This document shows, piece by piece, positions 34,801-45,974 of a stretch of DNA of 64,000 nt. The notes beneath the pieces were generated by a model. It did not search any database. It worked only from the letters and a program-made list of their open reading frames with translations, and was not told the origin of the DNA. The stretch covers positions 62,001-126,000 of the forward strand of contig OZ024894.1 of the NCBI GenBank assembly GCA_964017195.1, in the 5' to 3' direction. A program made the translations under genes and the position numbers. Source of the stretch: Siderastrea radians (taxonomy: Eukaryota; Cnidaria; Anthozoa; Scleractinia; Rhizangiidae). Position 1 is the first letter of the stretch. Each line of letters opens with the position of its first letter.

Positions 34801-36843
34801 GATGGGAATTCGTGACATTTCTTCCCACGTCTCGAGCGCTTCGGTACCATCACATAGGTTTTCTAGATTCTGTTTTCTTCGTTCTGCCTCCTCTATCTCT
34901 TGAAAGTATTCTTTAAGTCAATTTTAATCGACAAGCGGTTTGTCTGTGTAAGGACCTTCTGGTTCTGAATGGTCCTCCTTCTTATTCCCAAGTTCTGTTT
35001 CACTTTTATATTCACACCTGGAGATGAGAAATCGTTGCATTTCTTGCTGTCTCGAGCGCTTCAGTACCATCAAATAGGTTTTCTAGCGCGTGAATTATTC
35101 GTTCTACCTCCTTTGTCTCTTGATAGTATTCTCTAAGTCGATATTCATCGGCAAGCGGCTTGTCTATGTATAAAGGATCTTCCGGTTCTGAATAGCTTCT
35201 TTCTCGATCTCGAGTTCTGTTTCGCTTTCAACTTCAGAAGTTAGCGATTTGCATTCGATGGACTCTAAAAGCTCCAAATCACTGCCCAGATTACTTGTAA
35301 CATCAGCAGGTTCACATAATTTCGTGCTTAATTTGGCGGTTGCGGAATGAAGAAAAACAAAGTGTATTAGATCTCCGCAATGCAGCCCACGTAGCTTCTT
35401 TTGGCATCGACTCTATTCCTGGTATGACGTCACAACATGACTATGCCCAGGTCTCCCTTTGCGCAGTTTTTGACTGCGGATGCATACGGTAACTATCTTG
35501 CATTCTTTTGGTGTTTTTTGTTTAACGTAATTTTTATGCAGAAATAAAAAACATTGGGGGCTGACATTCTGGGCTGCTGGACTTTTTTTGAGTTTAGCTA
35601 AGTTAGCCTAATGGAACTTTTCTTGGGTCTAAAAATTTGACCTTATTCACAACTCCAAATCGCCAAGACACCTCAGTACCACCCCTGGGCCAAACTGCAA
35701 CCATTAATTTAACTGATTTGAAAGGAAAGATTTGCCTCCCATTTACTGGTGAACTGTTTCTCTTTATTATTTTCTGTTAGGTACAGTCACTACTCAATGG
35801 CTGGACTTCAAACCAAGGTAGGTCAATATGAGCGTGAAGTTCAACAACTAAGAAGAGCACTGCAGAGAAGCGACAACTATATCGAAGACCTGACAAGCAA
35901 GCTGGAGATTACCGGGCAGTCAGTTTCCAAGAATAAAAGACCCCATCCCAGTTCCACCTCTTGTACTATAACAAGCCTTGCTGATGACAAGGATCTAATT
36001 GAGACTGCCGCGACTAGCAACAACACTGATGCACAAGATGCAGAAAAGTCAGATCTGCCAGAGGAAGCAAGTCTTGCTGATGACAATAATCAGAAGAAAA
36101 GGTTGTCAACAGCCAGTGATTCAGAAAACCCAATGTCCAATGGTCGTTCCCCTGCCCTTGCAACAGTGAGAAATGAAAGATTCTCCATAGAGGCAGGTAC
36201 CACTTTAGGCGAAGAAAGGGAATCTCAATTAAGTTCCAGGCGCAGCTCCGAAGTCAGTTTGTACGGTCAAGACTTGGAAATCCCCCCAGGACCACTTACA
36301 AGCTCACTTAACATTCTTGAGCCAGTTGAGGGGGAAGCTCTTGATCGACCTCCATCTCGAGGGGAGCTGTTGTTACTCGGCGACCATTCATCTAGGCGAC
36401 CAGAGAAACCTCCACTAGAGGAAAATCTGAACATATTTACAGCCAGTCGACAACTGATTATGTTGAGTGAACGGCGAACTCGGCAAAGGGAGGGGCTTGA
36501 ACCCGGTAAAATGCGAGATCTTAGTGAGTATTCACCAAGCAGCTCAGATGGAGGAAAGAGGAAATCGCCAGACACAAAAACAATTGATTTTGACGTGCTT
36601 GTTAATACTGCTGGTGAAAATTCACCCAGCAACTCTGCTTCACATGAATCCCCACCCACCTTATGTAGAGATGAGCTTGACCACAGGGAATCACCAGGTT
36701 TTCACACTTTCTCTTTGGCTAAAATCAAATCAGAAATTCAGATAGGACATGATGATGAGCCAAGTGTTCCAAAGAAACCAAGGATGGAGACCAGTGAATG
36801 TGACCATGACTCAGAGAATGAGGAACAAGGAAACACTTCTTAG
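25828..36843 (+). CDS. OBI1: OBI1 / RNF219, ORC ubiquitin ligase 1
   Basis: In human cells OBI1 binds the origin recognition complex and multi-ubiquitylates ORC3/ORC5 to promote origin firing in the nucleus. Six exons: 25828-25908, 26014-26149, 27306-27394, 30741-30983, 32604-32695, 35781-36843. All introns are GT-AG with consistent phases, giving 567 aa (human about 726). The C3HC4 RING is complete: C21, C24, C34, H38, C41, C44, C55, C58, split by intron 1 right after ICLGK. Residues about 75-250 are Glu/Lys/Leu-rich coiled coil (VEYE-like heptads; VGQYEREVQQLRRALQRSD matches the vertebrate coiled coil). The C-terminal part is low-complexity, Ser/Glu-rich, with a basic KKPR near the end and an IKSE sumoylation-like site. 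The start is the first in-frame ATG (MASKKVSVSS). The smaller size comes from the poorly conserved tail. Confidence 0.93.
27395..30740. other. OBI1 intron 3
   Basis: A 3.3-kb intron with no recognised gene. The only local structure noted is a short direct repeat of GACGAATCATG at about 30140-30190. Confidence 0.7.
32093..32222. repeat. Foldback pair in OBI1 intron 4
   Basis: GTAGAATTAAGGATAAATTT followed by TCACTTGTATTTTCAAAGTG is mirrored by ACTTTGAAAATGCATGTGAA and its continuation to TTCTAC. Arms of about 40 bp are separated by about 45 bp. It looks like the core of a MITE whose outer limits were not defined. Confidence 0.65.
33257..34050 (+). pseudogene. P2X7-intracellular-domain-like ORF, left arm, degenerate
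   Basis: An open stretch from 33257 to 33547 (96 codons) is acidic and Ser/Glu-rich, ending LPMKIDLENTIKR, then breaks. Further on (about 33740-33880) a cysteine-containing block YRYGNCALNYLQNAVDCLCF continues KEIQKCVESLEAP. This resembles the zinc-binding P2X7 C-terminal domain found in many cnidarian and fish repetitive genes. Stops interrupt the frame. The family assignment is from memory. Confidence 0.5.
34317..35420 (-). pseudogene. P2X7-intracellular-domain-like ORF, right arm, degenerate
   Basis: The minus-strand reading mirrors the left arm: LREYYQETKEVERIIHALEN and LKEYFQEIEEAERRKQNLEN appear as two tandem versions of one segment. They are followed by CSNCALTHMQNAVHCLCCKE and CVTMHPGFSVVRLKQMV. 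The CVTxHPGFxxVxL block is characteristic of the P2X7 cytoplasmic domain. It keeps two copies of the coiled segment where the left arm has one. Confidence 0.55.
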
Positions 36844-36893
36844 AACTACAATGTTTGCTAGTAGCATGTTCTTTGAGGTAGATGTGTCACTTC

Positions 36894-37343
36894 TTAAGGC
36901 TCTTTTTTACTAGCGACGGAGTCGGAGTCATAATTGGAGTCATAAACTTGTCAGAGTGCTTATGATCTAGAAGTGAAAATCAAACAACAATGTTGTAAGG
37001 GTGACAGAATCGGAGTCGCAAGAATCAGAGCGTTTCCATTTTCTTCTGATTATGCTTACATCGCTTATGATCTAGTGAAAACCAGATTGTCAGAGTCGTA
37101 AGCAGTAGCGGGAGAATAAACCAATCACATGGCTTGTCCTCAGGCTCTGTGATTGGTTCATTGTTCCACATCTGCTTAGGACCGTGACAAACTGGTTTTC
37201 TTAAGATCTAAGTGACGGAAGCGTAAGCGCAATAGAAAACTCTGCTTACAACTCTATTGTTTGATTTTCACTAGATTGTAATGCTCTGCGCTTCTGATTA
37301 CGACTCCAACTCTGACTCCATCGCTAGTGAAAACCAGCCTTTA
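36894..37343. mobile_element. MITE in the 3' flank/3' UTR of OBI1
   Basis: The ends TAAGGCTCTTTTTTACTAGC and (complement) TAAAGGCTGGTTTTCACTAG are imperfect inverted repeats, continuing through GACGGAGTCGGAGTCATAA. The interior is itself palindromic. It begins about 50 bp after the OBI1 stop, so it may be transcribed as 3' UTR, and it holds a possible AATAAA (37106). Confidence 0.7.
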
Positions 37344-37863
37344 TCTTCCTTTAAAATTCAGCATGTTTAAATTGGCATTAGTTTTATCAGCATTGTTATC
37401 ATCAGCATCAACATCATCGTTTTTATGGTGTTATTGTTTTTTTTTCTACCAAATGACTTGCACTTTCTTCATCTGTTCCATTTGATCACTAATAGTGAGT
37501 AATGTTTACTGATGTTCTATCAAGCAAGGGAGATTGTTTCATCAAGGTACCCAACACAAAGAAGAAAGCCGAAAAATTAACTCTTGTAGGGTTCCTTTTA
37601 ATCTTACTTAGCCCTTTTCAGACTAAATTTTTGGTGGGAAAAAAAATTTGCTTCAGAAGTAGCAGCCTTTTACATAAAAAGTTTCGTAGTTATAGTTTCA
37701 ACTTGGCTAAAAGCATTCCACAAACGACTCTCAAACTTGCTCTGAAAAGATGAAGGGAAATAAATACTAAATCCTTACTTCCCAGCTCTGCAAAGGTACA
37801 TCACATGGAAACTATAATTCGTCCGAAGGTGAAGCACTCCAACTCGCCAATTGCAAATCACTT

Positions 37864-38301
37864 TCACTGATGATTGTCAAGTTCGTCGTCACTTTCCTCA
37901 TCCTTGAGATCACTGCCATCCTGGCAACCATCTCCAAAACTTTGCCATCCCCAAAATGGTTTGCCACCATGATTTTTTGGAAATGTTAACAAACCTGCGA
38001 GCTTATCAAGCCTAGATAACTGCCGATTAGTATTCTTGTCATTGCAGCTTCATATAAGAAAAAATTGCCTGTCAAGGGGAGGGGAAGAGTTTTTTCTCTG
38101 AAGGCATCAGATTTGATCCCATTCATCCGAAAAGGGTTGGAGCACTTGGAACTTGAGTGCAGAGGTACTGATTAGTTTCTCCTTATTTTGGAGTAAAGAC
38201 TGGTACTTTAAATCATATCTGAACTTTTGAAGTTGATACACATCATCTTTGAAAAAGTAATTGTTTTCATGGAACTCGAATCGAGTATGCATAATCGACA
38301 A
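37864..38301 (-). pseudogene. Decayed coding sequence of unknown family
   Basis: One minus-strand frame stays readable for about 145 codons with only two internal stops, both TGA (a common decay product of CGA). It begins near FHENNYFFKDDVYQLQKFRY, passes DEWDQI-stop-CLQRKN and FFLI-stop-SCNDKN, continues SRLDKLAGLLTFPKNHGGKP and FWGWQSFGDG, and ends with a natural-looking acidic tail (DLKDEESDDELDNHQ) and a stop. No introns are evident, so a retrocopy or single last exon is possible. The family was not recognised. Confidence 0.5.
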
Positions 38302-39199
38302 TGTTGCTCTTCAGCACATCTCGCGAGAATTAGATATGGAGAATCGAGTTTCAATTCTTAACTTTATTCTCGATACTCGATTCTCGCAAGGATCGAGTAT
38401 CGAGTGTCAACTTACATTTGAGCAGTACTGTACATATGCACCTGCGTTTTCCTACTTTTATAGATAATCTGCTTCCAGGAATCCCTCTTTCCAAGCATAA
38501 CCACCTTAACTGGGAGCTTAACCACCTTAATATAGGCATGCAGTGTGTGCAGAGGTACTGCCCACATTTAAGTTAAAACAATGCTTGGGTTTGGACTAAT
38601 TCCAACAACCTGTCAGCCTGCAAGTCATCCAAAAAAGGATGAATAGGAATAATAATTATAGAAAATTTTACACAACTGACTGTTGGGAAATCAGTTTTGC
38701 ACTTGCAAAGGAACAAGAATTGTTTGAAATTTTGATATGCATTAACACCTTACACTTGCATCTGTAGTATTTTTCAAGTACAGGCAAAGAGTCATTGCAG
38801 AGCTGTGTGCTGTACCATTGCCCATAAAACCATTAAGCCCCAATAGTGACCATTATCTTTATTTTTCCGTACAATGATCAAGAAAACACTTGGTCGAGAA
38901 ACTGAAGGAAATGGTCAGCAAAATAAATGTAAAAATTAATAAGTAAAGCCAGGGACCATGGAAGTGATGACAATTTTCATCCAATAATGTCTTGATCGTT
39001 AAACAAGTTCTCCCAATTTGTGTGATGAGAAATATTTGGAGGTCATTAAGGAGGAAATGCAAGTTGACATTGGTTCCTAAATACCTAACTAAGTTTTAAT
39101 TAGTTTTTGACAACTTTTTGATGTCTTTTTGACAACTATATATTTTTTAGCTCTAACATCGACTGGCCATTTAAATGAAAAAAACAGCACAAGAGGCTT

Positions 39200-39401
39200 T
39201 AGGCTGGTTTCCATATGATCGCTACAATCACTGGAAAAAACATTCAGCAATCATTGCGATCATATGGAAACCAACTTTCAGCAATCGTTGTGAAATGCTG
39301 TGATTGCTATGGTCACTGAAGTGTGGTTTTCTATGATCACAACGATTGCGAAACGGTTTTTTTTTTTCAGCGATAGTAGCGATCATATGGAAACCAGCCT
39401 T
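39200..39401. mobile_element. MITE, AGGCTGGTTTCCATATGATCGC ends
   Basis: The inverted ends AGGCTGGTTTCCATATGATC are perfect, and a third inverted copy of the motif (GCGATCATATGGAAACCA) lies inside at about 39258. The flanks are CTTT on the left and TTAG on the right. Confidence 0.75.
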
Positions 39402-40817
39402 TAGTTGCTACTTTCCCAACCACTCTTGTGCTGAAAATCCCAGTAAGCACCTGCAGCTATAAATACAAGGCAGGTGCATGGTACTACCTTTTTTGTTTTC
39501 TGTTTTGCTGTACTAGTCTATGCTGTTTGTAACTTTGTTTTGTTTTTTTTGTTTGTTTCTCTGTTTGTCTTTGTTTTTTTTCTTTGTACTCATATTGATT
39601 CCAGTTTTTGTCCAAGGACGCTAAAATCAAGATAGAATATTGTACAATTTTGTTTTAAGTTATTGTTTGATATTTTTATATTTGTGTATATAGGGCTAGA
39701 TGTAATATAATTATTATTAAAAATCTAGGTAGATAACCATCTAGTACTACTAAATAAATGACCAGTAAAATCTTGATAACTTAATGAACCCCAGTCAACA
39801 TGAACTCAGGCTAACTAGAGTAGAACCAAAAGCAGTCTTGCCCATTTTACTCTATTAGTCAGGTAATTTTACCCCTGATATTGTAGTAAACTAGTGGACT
39901 GGTAGTAAACTGATATTGTACAAAACTAGTGGATTTAGAACCTATATGCTTCAATTTGTCATTTAGAGCTCCCACATGTAAGAACCTGCTGTGGCCTAAA
40001 ATTGAAACGGGTTCTAAAATTTGGAAAAATAAAAGGCCTGTTGTGGAAGTGAATCAGAGCACCTATAAAGCTGACTGAGCAGGGACTGTGCTTGTTTAGA
40101 AGGTAGTAAGCATATTATACATTTATGAAACCAAAGCAGGAAAAGCACACCCACACTGAGTTAGTTTTCTTCACCATCAACAAGTGCTTTTCCTTTTAAA
40201 AAATAAGATACCATTTTAAGAACCTAGATAGCCTAAATTGTTAGTAGTCGCCAAATAGAAAATAACTTTTTCAATCTTTCAAACTTGCAAACTGCTGGTT
40301 GTTATATGTGGGTTTGTACTGTATGTCCCCGATGAGCCTAGTCTCTGTTGGTGGTTCAAGTTGTCAGGATTCAGTTGAAGTTCAATTTGACCAATCTCAT
40401 TTTTGAGGTGGACAAAATATTTTTCATAGTTCTTTCATGTTAATGTTCAATTTGTTGACGTTACAGTAACCCTTTTCTACTGAGACTCAAATGTTTCTTT
40501 TAATGTGTTTGTAATGTATATTGTATCTTTTCAAAGATAAAGAATTTCAAAGCTTGGATCATTCTTATAAAAGCTATTCAGGAGCACTTTCCTGTGGTGC
40601 GGTTTATAATGCTTTATAAGGCTTTTCTAATTTTTGAATGTGGGTAAAATCCTAAAATGTGATATTTGTCATTCAAATTTAAATATCATGTTGCTGTTTA
40701 GCAATTTTTCTCAGGAAGAAATCTTTTAGTAAATATAAGTTGTCCCTTTGGTTTTTTAGAGTACACAGGATGAAAAGGGTTAACTACAAACTGTGATTCT
40801 AGGAGTAGTAAAGGTTA

Positions 40818-40982
40818 AAAAAATAGAGTTCTTCTGTCAAAGGCATTATCATGTGATAGGTTACCTGAGAAAAATTTGATGTTTACGACAAACATATGAA
40901 GGGCTTATATGAAGTTTGAACTTCAAATTTCTTCTGTAAGAACCTATCACACATAGGGCCTGAGACAGAAGGACTCTATTGT
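40818..40982. mobile_element. Short MITE, ATAGAGTTCTTCTGTC ends
   Basis: AATAGAGTTCTTCTGTC at 40820 and the complement of AATAGAGTCCTTCTGTC at 40966-40981 bound 160 bp with paired GATAGGTT/AACCTATC blocks. Confidence 0.6.
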
Positions 40983-41445
40983 TTTTACTGTACAATGCTA
41001 AATTTTTCACAAAAATTTCCAAAAACAGGCACTATGCGCTGAAACGCAACCACTGAGGAGAGACACCATCGGTCACGTGATCGATTTCGCCCAATGTGAG
41101 CACGTCAAAATTTAATGTTGTACTATAATTAGGGATAGGGTTGTTATTCGAGGACTACTAAAGCCATTAGCAAATACAATTGTCTCTCTTTGCTCACCAG
41201 TGTGTCTCAGTGGCATTGAGCAAAGAGAAAGGTCATATTTGAAGTCTAGTAGAAGACATACTTCAGGCAGAGTTCATAAGCAAAAATAAAATTCATTTTT
41301 TAGCAATCTCTGAGTTTGTGCAAATGAAAGTTTTTATTTCTAAAATAAACCTTTGTGTCAATATTGTAAAAAATGACACCACTGATATCACTATGTCAGT
41401 CAAGAGGATTCAATAGTTCCATTCAACAGCTTTCAGAGCAGTGTT

Positions 41446-42225
41446 GAACTCAGCAAGTTAAACGCGACTGGGAACCCTGTTGAATGATGAATGCGACTGG
41501 GCACCCCATTGAATGATGTTAAATGAGACTGGGCACCCTGTTGAATGATGTTAAACGTGACTGGGACCCTCTTGAATGATGTTAAACATGACTGGGTACC
41601 CTGTTGAATGATGTTAAATGTGACTGGACACCCTGTTGAATGAAGTTAAACATGACTGGGCACCCTGTTGAATGATGTTGAACGTGACTGGGCACCCTTT
41701 TGAATGATGTTAAACGTGACTCGGCACCCTGTTGAATGATGTTAAACGTGACTGGGCACCCTGTTGAATGATGTTAAACGTGACTGGGTACCCTGTTGAA
41801 TGATGTTAAACATGACTGGCATCCTGTTGAATGATGTTAAACATGACTGGGCACCCTGTTGAATGATGTTAAATGTGACTGGGCACCCTGTTGAATGATG
41901 TTAAACGTGACTGGGCACCCTGTTGAATGATGTTAAACATGACTGGGCACCCTGTTGAATGATGTTAAACGTGACTGGCGTCCTGTCGAATGATGTTAAA
42001 CGTGACTCGGCACCCTGTTGAATGATGTTAAACGTGACTGGGCACCCTGTTGAATGATGTTAAACGTGACTGAGCACCCTGTTGAATGATGTTAAACATG
42101 ACTGGCATCCTGTTGAATGATTTTAAACGTGACTGGGCACCCTGTTGAATGATGTTAAACGTGACTGGGCACCCTGTTGAATGATGTTAAACGTGACTGC
42201 GCATCCTGTTGAATTATGTTAAATG
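41446..42225 (+). repeat. Minisatellite, 32-bp unit, about 24 copies
   Basis: Copies of TGTTGAATGATGTTAAACGT followed by GACTGGGCACCC run head to tail with few substitutions; some units have ACATGACTGG or a short deletion (GGCATCC). A 32-bp unit shifts frame each copy, so it is not a protein repeat. Confidence 0.95.
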
Positions 42226-42820
42226 ATTCTGCAATCTCATACCAGAGTCCTCAGGCCTCTTGGCCAGTGGGAGGTTGCCAGGAGAGACTCTGGGGCTCTG
42301 GAATTCTTACCGCAGAAATCTTGTGGCTAGAATGGTTACTGGATCTCAGTGATTTCTTTTCTTTTCTTCTTTTTTGTTTTGTTTGTTTGTTTGTTTGTTT
42401 TTTTTTTTGTTAAAATAAAAATCATAGTTTTTTTCCACTACACCAGAGTCCCTCCCGGTGACCAAGAAGCCTTGGGACTCTGGCTGCGAGAATTTTTTTT
42501 TAATGTAACATTTATTGTAATTACAAAATCGTTACAGAGATACAAGTAACAATTACAAAATCATTACAGAGTTACAATTACAAACAAGAGAGGAAAACCT
42601 AATATTATCATACATACATCTATACTTTAATTTGTACACGATTACTGAGCTACCTACTGTATATCACACACAACTACTGTACACATTGATTAACACAGTC
42701 ACTAACATAGTCGTCAATCATCGTTAAACTAAAACATTGAAGGTAACAAGGGAGAACAATACACACACACATTTAGAACATACAAATACAATGAGAGGTG
42801 ATAGTTCTACACTTATGCAG

Positions 42821-43671
42821 GGTTCAATTCTACCTGTTACCATTCCCCCCCGGGCACACCCCCGGGGATTTGCAATTTTTTTCTTACTTGGCGGTCTATT
42901 CCCCACCCCTGGGCACGCAGAAAGAGACAATTCCCCACCCCAGGGACTCCTCATCGACCACAAATACGTTGTTTTGTGTTCAAAATTGATTTCCGTACAA
43001 TAGCACGACCAGACGATATGACAAGAACTTAAACGCTTTTCTAGAGTTTATTAAACGAACGAATGATATTACATAGTATTAAAAAACATGGACACTACAT
43101 TGAAAAAGAAAACTGAAGAAAAAGGTCTAACCGCACTGGCATTCAGCTGGCGAGTAAAGAAATGTTCTTCATCGCGTGTTCTATTCTAAATATAGCACAT
43201 GCACAAAAGAGGTCCGGTTAGCGGCAAATTGATGACAGCATTTTAAAGGAGTTTTTCTTAGCTTGTTTCACAAGAACACTGGACTGAGATCTCTATTTAA
43301 TGTAAAGCTGTGCATCTGTTTCATACAAATACGCTGAAGAAATATTTCTTTGTTTGTGATGAATGCCATCCATTCGAGTACGCATCAAACGCACCTTCGT
43401 TTAACAATTTATAACACATGTTTATAATAACCGTGCTTTTGAATACAGATTTTAATTTCAAGAGATTATTCTTCTCCAACCAGTCTGCTACAAATTCTAG
43501 AGATTTTCCCTGGAAATAGGCAGTCTTCTCTACGAGGTCCGGGATTTGCCCCGCCCCCCTACCCTCGGGACAAAACTGTTTCAAACAATTCCCCACCCCC
43601 GGGCCCAAAGGGCTGGACTTGTCCCGAGCGTTGCCTGGGACGGGGGGGATGGTAATAGGTAAAATTGAACC
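42821..43671. mobile_element. 851-bp element with GGTTCAATTxTACC ends
   Basis: The ends GGTTCAATTCTACCTGTTAC and (complement) GGTTCAATTTTACCTATTAC continue through C-runs for about 37 bp. ATGCA flanks both sides. Inside are CCCCACCCCTGGG blocks near each end and an AT-rich centre. It lies just downstream of the LINE ORF1 relic on its reading strand. Confidence 0.8.
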
Positions 43672-44520
43672 ATGCATTAATCCGTACTCACCGCCCCAAA
43701 GCGAGTTTTTGGGCATTCATCTGCATGTAGACGTGCTGCATCCCCAGGTGGCATTACAATATAAACGAAAACTAATGCAAATTACGTGTATCCGCTAAAA
43801 TTACAGGGAAAAGCTTATACAAAATAAATACATAAACAAAATTCAAGAAAAATAGGATATCTGAAGGTTATCAGAATCGTTATGTGAATTGGGCCGTAAA
43901 GTTATTCTAGAGGTGTGTCCGGCGCAGTGTACTTGCCATTGATAAACAGTTGATTGGGATGCACTTTGCTAAAATGGGCCTTGTAACCTTTGCTTAAAGC
44001 GTCTTGAAATTTCTTCTGTTGTTTTTTCCTTAAATCATAAAGTTCTTTAGGAATTAATCATCACGAAGAAGTCCTTTCCCTTTAAATGCTGGTGTGCTTT
44101 GCTCATGACTTCTTCTTTATCGGAGTACCGTAGGAAGCGTGCGATGATCGGGCGAGAGCCATTTGCTTTTAATTAGGCTTTCCTAACCGGTGAATTCTTT
44201 GAAAAGTGATTCTGTCACCGGGCATTGTCGATCTTCAGCTCTTGTTCCATGAAGTTGTAGATAACATCTTTTGTGTTCTCGGGATGAGTGCTAACGTCGC
44301 CCTCACTACTCTCCGAGTTCTCCTTGATGCCAAAAAAACTTTACATTTTCTCTTCTGCTGTACGCTTCCAAGTATGGAACTTCTTTTCTCCATTTCTCTA
44401 ACTCTAGTTCGGCGGCTTTAACGTTCTTCTTTAGGTCAGAAATGTCATCCTCAGCAACTTTCTTGTCAGTCTTTCCAGTTTTCTCGTCAAGTCTCTTAAC
44501 GTCTCTATTAAGCTTGCTTA

Positions 44521-45386
44521 TAGCGGAGCCAGCGCGCTAGCGCGTCAGCGGAGCTCCATTGCTAAGAAAATTTGGTAATCTATCAAGCCAAAAAATTTTG
44601 GTAGTGACGTAGTGGTCACGTGACCGTCCGTCCGTACATCCGTACGTCCGTCCGTCCGCACCACAGGCCTACCAATACACTTCCTACACTGGATCTAACC
44701 CTGTGCTGAATCCCGTGTGTTTTCGGCGCTAAATCGCATGTTGACCCGCGTTGTAGCAAAACAAGCAAAGAAAACAAAAGTCAAAAACAAATTTGTTAAT
44801 GGAAAAAAAAAGTTCAAAAGAACACTCAGTTGTCTTTTTGGTGGAAGGGGAAAAGTTCAATCTAGGCGAAAGAAATTCGGCGATACAGTTCAGGCAAAAA
44901 GTTCAAATTTGCCTGGTCGGTTCTGTTCAAACTCGGTCGGCACACCGCTTGAGTTCGCAGCTTTTCGCAGCGGTTTCGACGCCAAATATAGCAGAGCTAG
45001 TGCTTTTTGGTTTTTTCTGTCCACAACCATGGTTTTTACGGCGTTTCGAACACATTTTGCCAGGAAAAACACCAGCATTTTCATGCTGATAGGCAGCTTG
45101 TCACGAAGAAAGAAATAAGTATTAAAATTAACTGATTAAACAATGTCAAACGCCCATGGCCTAGTGGACTAGTTACCAGCGTGTCACGCCTAGGAGCCGA
45201 GTTCGACACTCAGCGGGAGCAAATTTTTTTCTTTTTTTTCTTTGTTTTTCTTTTTTTTTTAATAAAACGACTTGGATGAGAGTATTTTCACAAATTAATA
45301 ACTGCCAGCAAAACAAAACAAAAGCAAAAAACAGACAAAACAAAAAGGGGGGCTCCGCTTTTAGGCTTGGCTAAATCTATATATTA
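44521..45386 (+). mobile_element. Composite element copy 1 (AGCGGAGCC...GGCTCCGCT, tRNA-like part)
   Basis: An 866-bp unit runs from TAGCGGAGCC to CTAAATCTATATATTA, closely matching 50699-51565. It starts and ends with the short inverted pair AGCGGAGCC/GGCTCCGCT. It contains a GTCCGTCCGTACATCCGTAC run and an open 133-codon stretch (44717-45118) that is not conserved intact in copy 2. Its right part has a tRNA-like head and T-rich tail. It interrupts the LINE ORF1 relic. Confidence 0.75.
45151..45221 (+). repeat. tRNA-like segment in composite element copy 1
   Basis: An A-box-like TGGCCTAGTGGACTAG and a B-box-like GAGTTCGACACTC are spaced as in a tRNA and followed by a T-rich run. The cloverleaf is imperfect, so this is a tRNA-derived SINE head rather than a gene. 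Copy 2 has the counterpart at about 51338-51405 with GGGTTCGGCTCCC. Confidence 0.55.
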
Positions 45387-45974
45387 GATTCCTCTATTGA
45401 AGCGATTGTCGTGTACACGTTGTCCAAGCGACGTTCAAGAATATCTAACTTCTCGAGTCGCTTCAAGATTCGATCTAATTTATCAGCCATGTCCTCCACC
45501 ATTGAAAGATCGTCAAGAACGGCGTCAGTTGATTCATCTGCTTCTTCTGGTTTGTCTCTAACTCTTTTTTCCTCTGGACATAATATGTAATACTGCCAAC
45601 GGAGCGAGCACAGACACGTCCTACTTCGCCATCTTGCTTACGTCATCCCCCGGCTGCGAGATTGGTGATTCTGTTAAATGATGCGGAATGGCGTTGAACA
45701 AAGTTTGATTGCCATCAAATATTCGTACAACAAAGTTGTATTCAACAATGTAATGATGTTGCATCTGTTTGATCAAGGCCTAATGAGATGACGTCCATCA
45801 CCCCTGGGGGGTGGGGTACAGTGGGCCTGGACACTCCCCCCTCCTTCAGACCTGTACTGGTCTTTTTAAATGATAAAATACATTGAGACAAGAAACAAGA
45901 GGGGAAGAAAATGGTGTAGATGGTGCTGAACAGTAGGCCATGTTTACCAGGAAATCTTCTTGACTGTGTTTTAT

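Larger units (their letters stand above)
33190..35474. mobile_element. 2.3-kb palindrome of two inverted P2X7-domain element copies
   Basis: The outer ends match as complements (GTCAAAAACCGCGCAAAGGG; TGCGCAGTTTTTGAC), followed by AGACCTGGGCATAGTCACGT and its mirror. Arms of roughly 0.85-1.15 kb run inward to about 34050 and 34317, leaving a 270-bp spacer. Both arms encode the same degenerate protein. The unit lies entirely in OBI1 intron 5. Confidence 0.75.
38302..41445. other. Intergenic, with scattered MITEs
   Basis: No gene was recognised. A TCGAGTATCGAG-rich palindromic patch lies at about 38270-38410. The MITEs at 39200 and 40818 are listed separately. A low-complexity T/TTTG tract lies at 39500-39590. 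Confidence 0.5.
43902..45590 (-). pseudogene. LINE (L1/Tx1-like) ORF1 relic, split by an insertion
   Basis: The minus strand reads first (45590-45387) KPEEADESTDAVLDDLSMVE...LDRILKRLEKLDILERRL, then jumps over the insertion and continues in frame (44520-43902). The continuation includes SKLNRDVKRLDEKT, VPYLEAYSRRENVKFFGIKE, RPIIARFLRYSDKEEVMSKA and HPNQLFINGKYTAPDTPLE-stop. Coiled coil, YSRREN-type RRM entry and (R)PIIxRFxxYxDK are hallmarks of LINE ORF1 (transposase_22). Internal stops and frameshifts near 44170-44210 and at the 5' end show it is dead. Confidence 0.75.

Noticed and set aside
32866..35695. An older CCCAGGG-ended element that the P2X7 palindrome might have entered
   Set aside because: CCCCCAGGG near 32873 and CCCCTGGG near 35684 are suggestive, but the flanking stretches do not align well enough by eye.
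44717..45118. 133-codon open frame
   Set aside because: It lies in a repeat whose second copy (50699-51565) breaks the frame, so it is not a conserved gene.
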